Both the position numbers and the translations under genes were made by a program. A DNA stretch of 64,000 nt from Oxalobacteraceae bacterium (GTDB lineage Bacteria > Pseudomonadota > Gammaproteobacteria > Burkholderiales > Burkholderiaceae_D), in contig JAJTGC010000001.1 of the NCBI GenBank assembly GCA_021298975.1, positions 19,446 through 83,445 on the forward strand, given 5' to 3'. Numbering within the stretch: position 1 is the first letter of the stretch; each line of letters begins with the position of its first letter. Of this stretch, positions 1-11,425 are shown piece by piece. Under the pieces are notes generated by a model. It worked only from the letters and a program-made list of their open reading frames with translations, was not told the origin of the DNA and did no database searches.

Positions 1-619
1 CGGTTGCCAGCCGCCGATTACGGTCGGCCAGCGTTTTGATCAGGCCGTCAAAACCGCTCTTGCCGATCTCGGTGGCAAAGCTGCCTTTATACGTCTCCAC
101 CAGCCAGGCACCGAGGATATTGACGTCATAAATTTTCCAGCCATTTGCCGTTTTCTCGAGCCGGTAGTTAAGCTGCATCGCCTCACCGCGCGCCTGCACG
201 ACGCTGGTACGTACCTCGACTTCGGTGTCATCCGGATCTGCGCGGAAAGGTTTGAAATCCAGCTTCTGGTTGCGAATTTGGGTAATCGCACCGGAATAGG
301 TGTGGATCAGCAGGAGCCGAAATTCGGTCGTGAGTGCTGCCTGCTGCTCGGGCGTGGCTTCGCGCCAGAAGCGGCCGGAGGCCATGGCCGTCATGCGCTG
401 AAAATTAACGTGGGGAATAATTTTGGATTGCACCACTTCCATAATGCGCTGCTGGTTACCGGCCTGTATCTGCTGATCGGTTTTGGCCAGCTCGAGCAAT
501 TCCTGGCTGATACGCTTGACCAAGGCGTCTGGCGCTTCCTGCTGCGCGCTGGCGCCCCCGGCCATGAAAAGAAAAAGCAGCGCAAAACAGGCAGGCAGTG
601 TTTTCAAGAATTTCATCAT
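1..619 (-). CDS. mlaC: MlaC-like phospholipid-binding ABC transporter auxiliary protein (3' end outside window)
   Basis: Minus-strand reading from ATG at 616/619 gives MKFLKTLPACFALLFLFMAGGASAQQEAPDALVKRISQELLELAK...FRADPDDTEVEVRTSVV...GWKIYDVNILGAWLVETYKGSF; Ttg2D/MlaC family pattern, in an mla cluster; open at the window edge. Confidence 0.9.
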   Translation of the reverse strand, partial: MMKFLKTLPACFALLFLFMAGGASAQQEAPDALVKRISQELLELAKTDQQIQAGNQQRIMEVVQSKIIPHVNFQRMTAMASGRFWREATPEQQAALTTEFRLLLIHTYSGAITQIRNQKLDFKPFRADPDDTEVEVRTSVVQARGEAMQLNYRLEKTANGWKIYDVNILGAWLVETYKGSFATEIGKSGFDGLIKTLADRNRRLAT

Positions 620-736
620 TTATTCACAAGGTCGGGGTTGAAAGCTCACCGTGGTCACGAGCCCTGAGCACATGATAACCAATGCCATCACGAATCGGTA
701 AAAACCGTGGCAAACGCACCAGCAAGGGCATCTGCG

Positions 737-1444
737 CTAGTCGGTCTTGCCATCGTTGATGCGGCTCTCGCGCCGCTGCAAATGGATATCGCGAACAAAC
801 AAATAAGGATCCAAGGCTGCATCCTCCACCATGCGCGTGGAACCCAACAGGGCGGCACGCTGATCCACAAGGCGAAGGGCTCTTGCGCTGTTAGACCAGC
901 GAGCGCTATCAACCTGGTTGATCGGATCTGCGTAGAGATCTACGGCCCATGCCAAGCCATCGCGAACCGTGCTGGCACCAAAAATCGGCAAAACCAGATA
1001 GGGACCTGAACCCACACCCCACGTGCCCAGCGTCTGACCAAAATCTTCCTCGTGCTTGACCAAACCTGCGGGCGTTGCCACATCAATCAGTCCGACAAGG
1101 CCAAATGTCGAATTCAGCACAACACGGGCGACATCGTTGGTGCCCTTGCCGGGCTTTCCTTGCAGATAATTGTTCACTGCCGTCCACACATCACCAATAT
1201 TGCCGAAGAAATTCCCAATCGCGGTACGTACCATCGACGGAATCACGTTCAAGTACCCTGTGGCCACTGGCTTGAGCACCCGATCATCAACGGTCTTGTT
1301 GAAGCTGAACATCGCCCGGTTGTAGCGCTCGAACGGGTCGCGCGGATCCGCAACGGCGCCTGAGGGCAGGCTTGCGCACGCCGTGAGCCATAGTGTCATC
1401 GCCACGATGGCCATCCATCTTGCCAGGGTCTTCGCATTGCTCAT
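737..1444 (-). CDS. mlaA: MlaA/VacJ outer-membrane lipoprotein
   Basis: Lipobox LTACASL; DPFERYNRAMFSFNKTVDDRVLKPVA...FGQTLGTWGVGSGPYLVLPIFGASTVRD is the VacJ signature. Confidence 0.95.
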   Translation of the reverse strand: MSNAKTLARWMAIVAMTLWLTACASLPSGAVADPRDPFERYNRAMFSFNKTVDDRVLKPVATGYLNVIPSMVRTAIGNFFGNIGDVWTAVNNYLQGKPGKGTNDVARVVLNSTFGLVGLIDVATPAGLVKHEEDFGQTLGTWGVGSGPYLVLPIFGASTVRDGLAWAVDLYADPINQVDSARWSNSARALRLVDQRAALLGSTRMVEDAALDPYLFVRDIHLQRRESRINDGKTD

Positions 1445-1920
1445 TTGTCCTTCCTTTCGGCGCTGCTGTCAGCCGCCTTGCTGAACAGGAACTGGCTGAT
1501 GAGATTCTCGAGCACGATGGCAGACTGAGTGCTCTTGATGCGATCGCCCTCTGCAAAATTTTTCTCGTCACCGCCCGGCTCGATACCAATGTACTGCTCA
1601 CCCAGCAAACCCGCGGTCAGAATTTTCGCCGAGCTGTCTTTGGGGAATTTGTATTCAGCCTGCATACGCATCGTTACCTGGGCCTGAAAAGTCTTGTCGT
1701 TGAAGCCTATGGATTCCACACGACCGACCACCACGCCGGCGCTCTTGACCGGCGCACGGGGTTTAAGACCACCAATATTGTCAAAACGCGCAATGACAGT
1801 GTAGCTCGGCCCGAAACTCAGCGCGCTCATATTACCCACCTTCAGCGCCAGGAACATCACGGCGAGCGCGCCCAGCAGCACGAACAGCCCCACCCAGATA
1901 TCGAGAGATTTACGTTGCAT
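1441..1920 (-). CDS. mlaD: MlaD, MCE-domain phospholipid transport protein
   Basis: Single TM plus MCE domain (SYTVIARFDNIGGLKPRAPVKSAGVVVGRV); overlaps mlaA. Confidence 0.95.
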   Translation of the reverse strand: MQRKSLDIWVGLFVLLGALAVMFLALKVGNMSALSFGPSYTVIARFDNIGGLKPRAPVKSAGVVVGRVESIGFNDKTFQAQVTMRMQAEYKFPKDSSAKILTAGLLGEQYIGIEPGGDEKNFAEGDRIKSTQSAIVLENLISQFLFSKAADSSAERKDK

Positions 1921-1927
1921 CTTTACC

Positions 1928-2707
1928 TCAGGAAAACATCAGCGCCGTGAGCAGGAAATCCAGCCACAGCACCATCAATGAACCAATCACCACCGTGCGT
2001 GTGGTGGCTCGCGCCACACCCTCCGGCGTGGGCGCCGCGCAGTAGCCTTCGTAGAGCGCGATATAGGTGACCGCCACACCGAACACGGCGCTCTTGATCA
2101 CGCCGTTAGCCACATCTGCCCAGACATCCACACCCGATTGCATCTGTGACCAAAAGGCGCCCTCATCCACACCAATCAGGCGCACCCCCACAATATAACC
2201 GCCCAGCACACCCACAGCACTGAAAATGGCCGCCAGCACCGGCATCGCAATCACGCCGGCCAGAAAGCGTGGCGCCAGCACCCGCCGCATCGGATCGACC
2301 GCCATCATCTCCATGGCGCTCAGTTGCTCGGTGGCTTTCATCAGACCAATCTCAGCCGTCAGCGACGTGCCGGCACGGCCGGCAAACAACAAGGCAGTCA
2401 CCACCGGGCCCAGTTCACGAATCAGGGACAGGGCAACCAACAAACCCAGCGCCTGCTCGGAGCCGTATTTGTTGAGGGTGTAGTACCCCTGCAAGCCAAG
2501 CACGAAACCGACAAACAAACCCGAGACGGCGATGATCACCAGTGAATAATTACCGATGAAATGGACCTGATCACTCACCAGCCGCGGCCTGCGCCACAGC
2601 GAACCCGTCGCGACCACGAGCGTAAAAAATGTGCGCGCTGAAATACCCAGCGCCGTCAGACCGAGTCGCACGCTGCTGCCGATGCGCGCCAGACCATCCA
2701 GCATCAT
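1928..2707 (-). CDS. mlaE: MlaE ABC transporter permease
   Basis: MlaE family: ELGPVVTALLFAGRAGTSLTAEIGLMKATEQLSAMEMMAVDP. Confidence 0.95.
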   Translation of the reverse strand: MMLDGLARIGSSVRLGLTALGISARTFFTLVVATGSLWRRPRLVSDQVHFIGNYSLVIIAVSGLFVGFVLGLQGYYTLNKYGSEQALGLLVALSLIRELGPVVTALLFAGRAGTSLTAEIGLMKATEQLSAMEMMAVDPMRRVLAPRFLAGVIAMPVLAAIFSAVGVLGGYIVGVRLIGVDEGAFWSQMQSGVDVWADVANGVIKSAVFGVAVTYIALYEGYCAAPTPEGVARATTRTVVIGSLMVLWLDFLLTALMFS

Positions 2708-3507
2708 GACCGCTCCTGCATGCCCAGCTGCTCGGTGATTGAGCGCCCGGGATAATGAAACGGCACCGGACCATCGGCCTCTGCATGAACGAATTGCTTG
2801 ACGTAAGGATCATCCGAGGCCGTCATCTGCGCCGGCGTACCATGCGCGACGATGCGGCCCTGCGAAAGGAAGTACACATAATCCGCAATCAAGAAAGATT
2901 CATGCACATCATGCGACACCAGAATGCTTGTCGATCCCAAAGCATCATTGAGCTTGCGTATCAGGTTGGCGATGACACCCATGGAAATCGGATCGAGGCC
3001 GGCAAAGGGTTCGTCGTACATGATCAGCTGCGGATCCAGTGCGACCGCTCTGGCGAGCGCCACACGTCTGGCCATGCCGCCGGAGATCTCGGCGGGCTTG
3101 AGTGACGCAGCATTCGACAGGCCCACTGCATGGAGCTTGAGCAGGACCAGGTCACGAATCATCATCTCCGGCAGCGCCGTATTTTCGCGCAAGGGAAAAG
3201 CCACGTTGTCGAAGACCGACAGATCGGTGAACAGTGCGCCATGCTGGAACAACATGCCCATACGCCGGCGCATCTGGTACAGACCATTCAGGCTCAGCGC
3301 CGAGACCTCCTGTCCTTCCACGGTGACGCTGCCGGATTGTGCTCGTAACTGGCCGCCAATCAGGCGCAGCACCGTGGTCTTGCCCGACCCGGACCCCCCC
3401 ATGATTGCAATGACCTTCCCGCGCGGGAACTGCATGGACAAGCCAGACAGGATCAGCCGGTCGCCGTAGCCGAAGTGCAGATCTTGAATGTCGACGAGGT
3501 TGGGCAC
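2704..3507 (-). CDS. mlaF: MlaF ABC transporter ATP-binding protein
   Basis: Walker A GGSGSGKTT, signature ISGGMARRVALARA, Walker B LIMYDEPFAGLDP. Confidence 0.95.
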   Translation of the reverse strand: MPNLVDIQDLHFGYGDRLILSGLSMQFPRGKVIAIMGGSGSGKTTVLRLIGGQLRAQSGSVTVEGQEVSALSLNGLYQMRRRMGMLFQHGALFTDLSVFDNVAFPLRENTALPEMMIRDLVLLKLHAVGLSNAASLKPAEISGGMARRVALARAVALDPQLIMYDEPFAGLDPISMGVIANLIRKLNDALGSTSILVSHDVHESFLIADYVYFLSQGRIVAHGTPAQMTASDDPYVKQFVHAEADGPVPFHYPGRSITEQLGMQERS

Positions 3508-3605
3508 AAATGAATAAAAAAAGAACGGGACGGGAATTGTAGTGCAAGCCGGACAATGTCCGGTCGCAATTTAGCAATACAGAAGAATAACATTGCAAAA
3601 AGAAA

Positions 3606-3627
3606 AAATGCCCGCGAGCGGGCATTT
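3606..3627 (-). terminator. Intrinsic terminator downstream of gltD
   Basis: AAATGCCCGC-GA-GCGGGCATTT; on the minus strand followed by TTTTTTC. Confidence 0.75.
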
Positions 3628-3651
3628 AGCGGGATCCATCGTCAGTGTCAC

Positions 3652-5115
3652 TCAACGCGGCAGCACCGAAACGCCCATCAGGAATTCATCAACAGCGCGT
3701 GCGCACTGTCGACCTTCGCGTATCGCCCACACCACCAGCGACTGACCGCGACGCATATCGCCGGCCGCAAAGACCTGGGGATCGGAAGTCTGATAGCAGC
3801 CCTCGCCATCAGTCGTCGCTTTGGCATTGCCACGGGCATCCTTGTCGATACCGAAGGCACTGATGATCGAGTTCACGGGCGATACAAATCCCATCGCCAA
3901 CAGCACCAGATCAGCCTTGAGCTCGAACTCCGAGCCTGGCACTTCCTGCATCTTGCCGTCTTTCCACTCGACCCGAGCAGCGATCAATTTTTCAACCTTG
4001 CCGTTCTTGCCTTCAAGGCGCTTGGTAGCCACAGCCCAATCGCGATCACAGCCTTCTTCATGCGACGATGAGGTGCGCAACTTGGTGGGCCAGTAAGGCC
4101 AGACCAACGGTTTGTTTTCGACTTCGGGCGGCTGGGGCAGTAGCTCGAATTGAATGACCGAGGTGGCGCCATGACGATTGGACGTGCCCACACAATCGGA
4201 ACCCGTATCACCACCGCCGATCACGACCACATGCTTGCCGGTCGCCATGATCTGTTCCTTGAGCTTGTCGCCGGCATTCACACGATTTTGCTGAGGCAGA
4301 AATTCCATCGCGTAGTGAACGCCCTGCAGCTCGCGCCCGGGCACAGGCAAATCACGAGGTACCTCAGACCCACCCGCAATGATGACGGCATCGAATTCTT
4401 GTTTCAGCTGCTCTGGCGATATGGTTTCTTTGGCGAGATTCATGATCTCGGCCGGGAAGTCCTTGCCAACCAACACGCCCGTGCGGAAAGTCACACCCTC
4501 TGCCTGCATTTGCGTCACACGCCGATCAATATGCAACTTTTCCATCTTGAAGTCGGGAATGCCGTAACGCAGCAAGCCACCAACACGATCATTTTTTTCG
4601 AACACGGTGACCTCATGACCCACGCGCGCGAGCTGCTGCGCCGCAGCCATACCCGCTGGCCCTGAGCCAACAACGGCAACCCTCCTGCCCGTTTTGGCTG
4701 CAGCCGGTTGCGGCACGACCCACCCATTTTCCCAGCCCTTGTCGATGATGAAGTGCTCAATCGACTTGATACCTACCGGGTCATCATTGATGCCCAGCGT
4801 GCAGGCAGCTTCACACGGCGCAGGACAGATCCGACCGGTGAATTCGGGGAAGTTATTGGTCGAGTGCAGCGTATCGAGCGCTTCACGGTAATTGCCGTGG
4901 TAAACCAGATCATTCCAGTCGGGAATGATGTTGTTGACCGGGCACCCGCTATTGCAGAATGGGATACCGCAATCCATGCAACGCGCGCCTTGCACCTTGG
5001 CGTCAGCATCCGACAAATGGAGCATGAACTCCTTGTAGTGCTTGGTACGGGACTGCGGCGCTTCGCTGGCCTCTTGCAGGCGCTGATATTCCAGAAAACC
5101 GGTAATTTTTCCCAT
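3652..5115 (-). CDS. gltD: Glutamate synthase [NADPH] small subunit
   Basis: [12 protein letters not shown] start; [25 protein letters not shown] Fe-S motif; two Rossmann motifs. Confidence 0.97.
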   Translation of the reverse strand: MGKITGFLEYQRLQEASEAPQSRTKHYKEFMLHLSDADAKVQGARCMDCGIPFCNSGCPVNNIIPDWNDLVYHGNYREALDTLHSTNNFPEFTGRICPAPCEAACTLGINDDPVGIKSIEHFIIDKGWENGWVVPQPAAAKTGRRVAVVGSGPAGMAAAQQLARVGHEVTVFEKNDRVGGLLRYGIPDFKMEKLHIDRRVTQMQAEGVTFRTGVLVGKDFPAEIMNLAKETISPEQLKQEFDAVIIAGGSEVPRDLPVPGRELQGVHYAMEFLPQQNRVNAGDKLKEQIMATGKHVVVIGGGDTGSDCVGTSNRHGATSVIQFELLPQPPEVENKPLVWPYWPTKLRTSSSHEEGCDRDWAVATKRLEGKNGKVEKLIAARVEWKDGKMQEVPGSEFELKADLVLLAMGFVSPVNSIISAFGIDKDARGNAKATTDGEGCYQTSDPQVFAAGDMRRGQSLVVWAIREGRQCARAVDEFLMGVSVLPR

Positions 5116-5184
5116 AACGTTCTCGCAATTCCTTGGTTCAGTTGCCGGCGATGCAGGCAAGCACCGCCGGTTTTCTCATTACTT

Positions 5185-8100
5185 TCAGACCGTCGCTTTT
5201 TCTTTGAGCTTGGCCGATTTCGCTGCAAACATTTCACCTAGTGCGCGCTTGTACTCGGTCGGGAAGACCTTCACAAATTTTGCACGGGCGGTGCTCCATT
5301 CATCCAACAGGGTGCGCGCACGTGTACTACCCGTATGCTTGAAATGACGCTCGATCAGGGCTTTGAGCATCACTTCGTCGGTCTGGCGTTCGCCATTGCG
5401 CGTCAGGCTATGCCAGGCAGACTGCGCAATCGTGGATTCCTGCTCGGATGCTGACAGCACAGCTTCGAGCGTCACCATCGCGGGATTGCACTTCTGCGCA
5501 AAGCTACCGTCTTCGTCATACACATAGGCGATGCCACCGGACATGCCCGCAGCAAAATTTCGTCCGGTGGTGCCGAGGACGGCCACGGTGCCGCCAGTCA
5601 TGTATTCGCATCCGTGGTCACCGGTACCTTCGACGACGGTAACGGCACCTGAGTTACGCACGGCAAAACGCTCGCCTGCAACGCCATTGAAGAAAGCCTC
5701 ACCCGAAATCGCGCCGTACAAGACGGTATTGCCGATGATGATGTTGTCGACCGCGCGACCGCGGAATTCGGTATTGGGTCGCACGATGATGCGACCGCCC
5801 GAGAGACCTTTGCCGACGTAGTCATTGCCCTCGCCGACCAAGTCCAGCGTGATGCCATGCGCAAGGAACGCACCGCACGACTGACCCGCGGTGCCTTGCA
5901 GCTGAATATGGACGGTGTCATCCGGCAGACCTTCATGACCATATTGCTTCGCCACGACCCCAGAGAGCATGGCGCCAACCGTGCGGTTGAGGTTTTTGAC
6001 CGGCGAGATGAACGACACGCTCTCGCCCCGCTCGATCGCCGGCTTTGCCTGTGCAATCAGCTTGTGATCCAGCGCTTTTTCCAGACCATGGTCTTGAGTC
6101 AGCACCTGATAACGCGGCTCGTTGTCGGCCATCTTGGGCATGTAAAAAATCTTGCTGAAATCGAGGCCTCTGGCCTTCCAGTGGCTGACTGCACGTGATT
6201 TGTCGAGCAGGTCAGCACGCCCGATCAACTCGTTGAAGTTGCGAATGCCGAGCTGCGCCATGATCTGACGCGCTTCCTCAGCGACAAAGAAGAAATAATT
6301 GACGACGTACTCGGGCTTGCCCTGAAACTTTGCGCGCAGGACAGGGTCCTGGGTTGCCACACCCACCGGGCAGGTATTCAGGTGGCATTTACGCATCATG
6401 ATGCAGCCTTCCACCACCAGCGGTGCCGTCGCAAAACCGAACTCATCTGCGCCGAGCAGCGCGCCAATCACGACATCACGACCGGTCTTGACCTGTCCAT
6501 CGGTCTGGACGCGAATGCGGGTGCGCAATCCGTTAAGCACCAGCGTCTGCTGCGTCTCCGCCAAACCCAGTTCCCAGGGCGTGCCAGCATGCTTGATCGA
6601 CGACAGTGGCGACGCTCCGGTACCACCATCATGACCGGCGATCACCACATGATCTGCTTTGGCCTTGGCCACGCCAGCCGCGACCGTGCCGACACCGACT
6701 TCGGAGACCAGCTTGACGGAAATGGCCGCCGACGGGTTGACGTTCTTGAGGTCGTGAATCAGCTGTGCAAGATCCTCGATGGAGTAGATGTCGTGATGCG
6801 GCGGCGGAGAAATCAGTCCGACGCCGGGCACCGAGAATCGCAACTTGGCGATGTACTCCGACACCTTGTGGCCCGGTAGCTGACCACCCTCACCGGGCTT
6901 GGCGCCCTGCGCCATCTTGATCTGGATTTGTTCGGCCGAGGTCAGGTATTCGGTAGTGACGCCAAAGCGACCTGAAGCGACCTGCTTGATCTTCGAGCGC
7001 AGTGAATCGCCGTCGAGCAGGGGCAGGTCCACCTCAACTCGATCTTCGCCAATGATGGACGCCAGCGTGTCGCCTTTTTTGATGGGTATGCCGCGCAGTT
7101 CGTTGCGATAGCGGTTTTCATCTTCGCCGCCTTCGCCCGTGTTGGATTTCCCGCCGATGCGGTTCATCGCGATGGCCAGCGTGGCGTGTGCCTCGGTCGA
7201 AATGGAGCCCAGCGACATGGCGCCCGTTGCGAAACGCTTCACGATCTCGCTTGCGGGCTCGACTTCATCGAGGGGTATCGCGTTGGCCGGATCAATACGG
7301 AATTCAAACAGACCACGTAACGTCATGTGGCGCTTGGACTGATCATTGATGATCTGCGCGTATTCCTTGTAGGTGCTGAAATTGTTGGCGCGCGTCGAGT
7401 GCTGTAACTTGGCAATCGCATCGGGCGTCCACATGTGCTCTTCGCCACGCACACGGAAAGCGTATTCGCCACCGGCATCCAGCGCAGTCGCCAGCACGGG
7501 GTCATTGCCGAAAGCGAGCTGGTGCAGTCGCAGTGCCTCTTCGGCGACTTCGAAGACGCCAATGCCCTCGACATTGGAGGCCGTACCTCTGAAATATTTT
7601 TCGACGAGTGATTTGTTGAGACCGATGGCTTCAAAAATCTGGGCACCGCAGTAAGACATGTAGGTCGAAATGCCCATTTTCGAGAACACCTTCAGCAGAC
7701 CTTTGCCGACGGCTTTCTGGAAGTTGTAGATGGCTTTTTCGGGTGACAGGTCACCGGGCAGGCCTTTGGCCATGGCGACCAGCGTATCCATCGCGAGGTA
7801 AGGATGAATGGCCTCGGCGCCGTAGCCGGCCAGCAGCGCGAAATGGTGCGTCTCGCGTGCCGAACCTGTCTCCACCACCAATCCGGCGGAAGTACGCAAA
7901 CCTTTGCTCACCAGATGCTGGTGAATGGCTGAGGTTGCCAACAGCGCCGGGATGGCGACATGATCCACGTCGACCTTGCGATCGGAAACGATCAGTATGT
8001 TTTGGCCCGAGCGCACCGCATCAACCGCCTGCGCGCACAATGATGCAAGGCGGGCCTCAACGCCTTCCTTGCCCCAGGCGGCGGGATAGCAGATATCCAG

Positions 8101-9906
8101 CTCGCAGGATCGGAACTTGCCGCCCGTATGGTCGCTGATATTCCGCAAGCGCGTGATGTCCTTGTAATCAAGGATAGGCTGTGCAACTTCGAGACGCATC
8201 GGCGGGTTGATGTTATTCGTGTCCAGCAGATTCGGCTTGGGTCCGATGAAGGACACGAGGGACATCACCATCGCTTCGCGAATTGGATCAATCGGCGGGT
8301 TGGTCACCTGTGCAAACAACTGCTTGAAGTAGTTGTAAAGCGGCTTGTTCTTGTTTGACATGACTGCCAGCGGCGAGTCGTTACCCATCGAGCCCGTGGC
8401 CTCCTCGGCCGTAATCGCCATGGGCGACATCAGAAATTTCAGATCTTCCTGCGTGTAACCGAAGACCTGCTGACGGTCGAGCAGACTGGTTGTGGTTTCA
8501 CGCGCTTCGGCTTCAACTTTCAGATCGTCGAGCTTGATGCGAACCGAGTCAATCCACTGCTTGTAGGGTTTCGCATTGGCGAAGGTGTCTTTGAGTTCTT
8601 TGTCATCAATGATGCGCCCTGCGTCCAGATCGATCAGGAACATTTTCCCTGGCTGCAGACGCCACTTCTTGATGATCTTGGATTCCGGAATAGGCAGCAC
8701 ACCGCTCTCTGACGCCATCACCACCAGATCGTCATCCGTCACGATGTAGCGCGCAGGGCGCAGGCCGTTACGGTCCAGCGTACCGCCGATATGACGGCCA
8801 TCAGTAAAGGCCATCGCTGCCGGGCCGTCCCACGGCTCCATCATCGCCGCATGGTATTCATAAAATGCGCGGCGATTGTCATCCATGAGCGTGTGGTTTT
8901 CCCACGCTTCGGGGATCATCATCATCATCGCCTGCGCAATCGGGTAGCCGGCCATCACCAGCAACTCCAGCGCATTGTCGAAACAGGCGGTGTCAGACTG
9001 ACCTTCATAGATGAGGGGAAACAGCTTTTGCAGGTCGTCATTGAGGACCGCAGACTTCATCACACCCTCACGTGCACGCATCCAGTTGAAATTGCCTTTG
9101 ACGGTGTTAATTTCCCCGTTGTGCGCGAGCAAACGATACGGGTGCGCCAGCGGCCACTCGGGGAACGTATTGGTGGAGAATCGCTGGTGTACCAGCGCGA
9201 GCGCCGAGATGCAGCGCGGATCCTGCAGATCTTTGAAATAAACACCCACCTGGTCGGCGAGCAGCAGGCCTTTGTAGACCACGGTGCGCGCTGACATCGA
9301 TGGCACGAAGAATTCCTTGCCGTGCAAAAGATCGAGCGCCTGAATCGCATGTCCCGACGATTTGCGGATCACATAGAGTTTGCGCTCCAGTGCATCGGTC
9401 ACCATGATGTCCTGGCCGCGACCAATGAAAATCTGCCGGATGACCGGTTCTTTCTCGGCCACGGTGGGCGACATGGGCATGTCGCGGTTGACCGGCACTT
9501 CGCGCCAGCCGAGCACGACCTGGCCTTCGGCATGAACAGCGCGCTCGATTTCCTGTTCGCAGGCAATTCGCGAAGCATTTTCTTTCGGAAGGAAAACCAT
9601 GCCCACGCCGTACTCACCGGGTGGCGGCAGACCAATGCCCTGCTTCGCCATTTCTTCTCGATAATACTGGTCGGGTATCTGGAGAAGAATACCTGCGCCG
9701 TCTCCCATCAGTGGGTCCGCGCCCACGGCACCACGGTGATCCAGGTTTTTCAGGATCAACAGGCCTTGCTCGACGATCGAATGGCTCTTTTGGCCCTTGA
9801 TGTGGGCTATGAAGCCAACGCCACAGGCGTCGTGTTCGTTTGACGGATCATATAAACCTTGGGCTTGCATCGCAGTACTCCCACAGCCATTGAAAAGGGA
9901 CGACAA
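5185..9906 (-). CDS. gltB: Glutamate synthase large subunit
   Basis: 1573 aa with N-terminal amidotransferase ([11 protein letters not shown]), FMN domain ([28 protein letters not shown]) and C-terminal glxB-like domain. Confidence 0.97.
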   Translation of the reverse strand: MSSLFNGCGSTAMQAQGLYDPSNEHDACGVGFIAHIKGQKSHSIVEQGLLILKNLDHRGAVGADPLMGDGAGILLQIPDQYYREEMAKQGIGLPPPGEYGVGMVFLPKENASRIACEQEIERAVHAEGQVVLGWREVPVNRDMPMSPTVAEKEPVIRQIFIGRGQDIMVTDALERKLYVIRKSSGHAIQALDLLHGKEFFVPSMSARTVVYKGLLLADQVGVYFKDLQDPRCISALALVHQRFSTNTFPEWPLAHPYRLLAHNGEINTVKGNFNWMRAREGVMKSAVLNDDLQKLFPLIYEGQSDTACFDNALELLVMAGYPIAQAMMMMIPEAWENHTLMDDNRRAFYEYHAAMMEPWDGPAAMAFTDGRHIGGTLDRNGLRPARYIVTDDDLVVMASESGVLPIPESKIIKKWRLQPGKMFLIDLDAGRIIDDKELKDTFANAKPYKQWIDSVRIKLDDLKVEAEARETTTSLLDRQQVFGYTQEDLKFLMSPMAITAEEATGSMGNDSPLAVMSNKNKPLYNYFKQLFAQVTNPPIDPIREAMVMSLVSFIGPKPNLLDTNNINPPMRLEVAQPILDYKDITRLRNISDHTGGKFRSCELDICYPAAWGKEGVEARLASLCAQAVDAVRSGQNILIVSDRKVDVDHVAIPALLATSAIHQHLVSKGLRTSAGLVVETGSARETHHFALLAGYGAEAIHPYLAMDTLVAMAKGLPGDLSPEKAIYNFQKAVGKGLLKVFSKMGISTYMSYCGAQIFEAIGLNKSLVEKYFRGTASNVEGIGVFEVAEEALRLHQLAFGNDPVLATALDAGGEYAFRVRGEEHMWTPDAIAKLQHSTRANNFSTYKEYAQIINDQSKRHMTLRGLFEFRIDPANAIPLDEVEPASEIVKRFATGAMSLGSISTEAHATLAIAMNRIGGKSNTGEGGEDENRYRNELRGIPIKKGDTLASIIGEDRVEVDLPLLDGDSLRSKIKQVASGRFGVTTEYLTSAEQIQIKMAQGAKPGEGGQLPGHKVSEYIAKLRFSVPGVGLISPPPHHDIYSIEDLAQLIHDLKNVNPSAAISVKLVSEVGVGTVAAGVAKAKADHVVIAGHDGGTGASPLSSIKHAGTPWELGLAETQQTLVLNGLRTRIRVQTDGQVKTGRDVVIGALLGADEFGFATAPLVVEGCIMMRKCHLNTCPVGVATQDPVLRAKFQGKPEYVVNYFFFVAEEARQIMAQLGIRNFNELIGRADLLDKSRAVSHWKARGLDFSKIFYMPKMADNEPRYQVLTQDHGLEKALDHKLIAQAKPAIERGESVSFISPVKNLNRTVGAMLSGVVAKQYGHEGLPDDTVHIQLQGTAGQSCGAFLAHGITLDLVGEGNDYVGKGLSGGRIIVRPNTEFRGRAVDNIIIGNTVLYGAISGEAFFNGVAGERFAVRNSGAVTVVEGTGDHGCEYMTGGTVAVLGTTGRNFAAGMSGGIAYVYDEDGSFAQKCNPAMVTLEAVLSASEQESTIAQSAWHSLTRNGERQTDEVMLKALIERHFKHTGSTRARTLLDEWSTARAKFVKVFPTEYKRALGEMFAAKSAKLKEKATV

Positions 9907-9944
9907 GGATAGTGCAATGCAAAACGAACAGCAATCGAAAAAAT

Positions 9945-10009
9945 TAGGGTCGGATACCCATTAAATCGCCAATCAAAACCATGCGCAATTAAATAGGGTC
10001 AGATTAATG
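9945..10009. repeat. Pair of short REP-like direct repeats TAGGGTC[G/A]GAT in the gltB upstream region
   Basis: TAGGGTCGGATACCCATTAAAT (9945-9966) and AATTAAATAGGGTCAGATTAATG (9987-10009) share TAGGGTCrGAT and lie between a RAYT-like ORF and gltB. Confidence 0.45.
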
Positions 10010-10041
10010 CTGGTGCGGCATTTGCCCTATCTTGCATCAAA

Positions 10042-10824
10042 TCAATTGGCTTTTTTCGGCATATCCGCTCTCGGACGTGAGGCGGATCGGGTGGATCCGG
10101 CTTTTGCTGGCGGCTTGACGACCACGCCCTGCCCGACAGTCGCCTTGGGCGGGCGACCGCGCTTAGCCGGCGCCAAACGACGGAGCGTAAGTTTGGCAAG
10201 GCGGCGGCAAAACTCGTCGGATCCCAAAGCCCAGGCTTTTCTGGTGGCCTCCAGAATCTTTTCGCTCAGCGCGCCACTGGCGGGAGATTGGCTGATTTGC
10301 TGATAGGCAGCCTCCCGTTCGAACGGCGTATTGCCCAGCGCCCAGTACGCGGGATGATCGGTGAGCCAGGGTTCTTTGCGATGCCCGACATGATGGCCAT
10401 GACTGGACCACGAGTAGGCGCCGATATCCGACACGAGCCCGCTGCTCACTGGCTGATATTCAATCAAATGCGCACAGGGCACGAAGTACGCAGCCGGCTC
10501 CAGCACCGTGGCACGGAAACGACCTTCCCATAAACTGCCGGTTCGGCCGTAGCGCGCATTGAAATAAGGCACATAGAGGCGACCGAGAGACTGCATCATC
10601 CGGCTCAGACCTGACTCATCGGCCGGCGTAGCGAGCAGCTGCAAGCGGCTCGGCAGCAAAACATAAGCATGAATCGCCACCCGAGACTGTTGGGCAGCCT
10701 GGCGCAGCCAGTCCAGAAATACACGACAGTCCGCCTCATCACGAACGACCAGCTGGTCGTTGTGACCCTGTGCGATCAGATGGTGCAGGTGGTTGGGTAT
10801 GACGAGGCGCGGCAAGCGGGCCAT
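10042..10824 (-). CDS. RAYT/REP-associated Y1-type transposase-family protein with substituted HUH and Tyr residues (probably non-catalytic)
   Basis: RAYT scaffold: MARLPRLVIPNHLHHLI...VAIHAYVLLPSRLQLLATP...RYGRTGSLWEGRFRATVLEP...YSWSSHGHHVGHRKEPWLTDHPAYWALGNTPFEREAAY; basic tail KRGRPPK. Confidence 0.85.
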   Translation of the reverse strand: MARLPRLVIPNHLHHLIAQGHNDQLVVRDEADCRVFLDWLRQAAQQSRVAIHAYVLLPSRLQLLATPADESGLSRMMQSLGRLYVPYFNARYGRTGSLWEGRFRATVLEPAAYFVPCAHLIEYQPVSSGLVSDIGAYSWSSHGHHVGHRKEPWLTDHPAYWALGNTPFEREAAYQQISQSPASGALSEKILEATRKAWALGSDEFCRRLAKLTLRRLAPAKRGRPPKATVGQGVVVKPPAKAGSTRSASRPRADMPKKAN

Positions 10825-10904
10825 GGAAGTCTCAGACTTGAGAAGATGATGATCCGGCCACCGCGCCGCCAGAAGCGAGCGCAGCGATTGCGCCGGGTCG
10901 ACTT

Positions 10905-11384
10905 TCAGAAGGGAATATCGTCATCCATATCGGACAGATTGGGCGCCTGCTTTGAAGGCGCACGCGATGCCGGGGCCGATGGACGCGATTCCGGGGCACC
11001 ACCACCAAAGCTGCCTTCGTCCATCGCAGCACTGCCACCACCCATACCCTGACGACTACCCAGCATTTGCATGGAGTCAGCGATGATCTCCGTCGTGTAT
11101 TTTTCGATACCCTCTTTATCAGTCCACTTGCGTGTGCGAAGCTTGCCCTCGACATACACTTGCGACCCTTTTTTAAGGTACTGGCCGGCAATTTCGGCCA
11201 GCTTGCCAAAGAAGGCAATACGGTGCCATTCCGTCGCTTCTTTTTGTTCACCCGTGGTCTTGTCTTTCCATTTGTCCGTCGTGGCTACTGCAATATTGGT
11301 CATCGCATCACCGCTGGGCATGTAACGTGTTTCGGGATCACGCCCCAGATTGCCAACAATAGTAACTTTATTGACCGATGCCAT
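10905..11384 (-). CDS. ssb: Single-stranded DNA-binding protein
   Basis: [25 protein letters not shown]...; acidic C-terminus DMDDDIPF. Confidence 0.97.
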   Translation of the reverse strand: MASVNKVTIVGNLGRDPETRYMPSGDAMTNIAVATTDKWKDKTTGEQKEATEWHRIAFFGKLAEIAGQYLKKGSQVYVEGKLRTRKWTDKEGIEKYTTEIIADSMQMLGSRQGMGGGSAAMDEGSFGGGAPESRPSAPASRAPSKQAPNLSDMDDDIPF

Positions 11385-11425
11385 AGACTTCTCCTGTCAG
11401 GAAAACGCGTAACAGAGTGGGACAC

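Noticed and set aside
8791-9294. Long antisense ORFs within gltB (and similar ones in resB at 40490-41092 and 41168-41992)
   Set aside because: High-GC shadow ORFs opposite strongly supported genes; no recognisable domains or start context.
11385-11425. LexA-like box CTGT..ACAG upstream of ssb
   Set aside because: Spacing between half-sites is 14 rather than 8; no convincing box near uvrA either.
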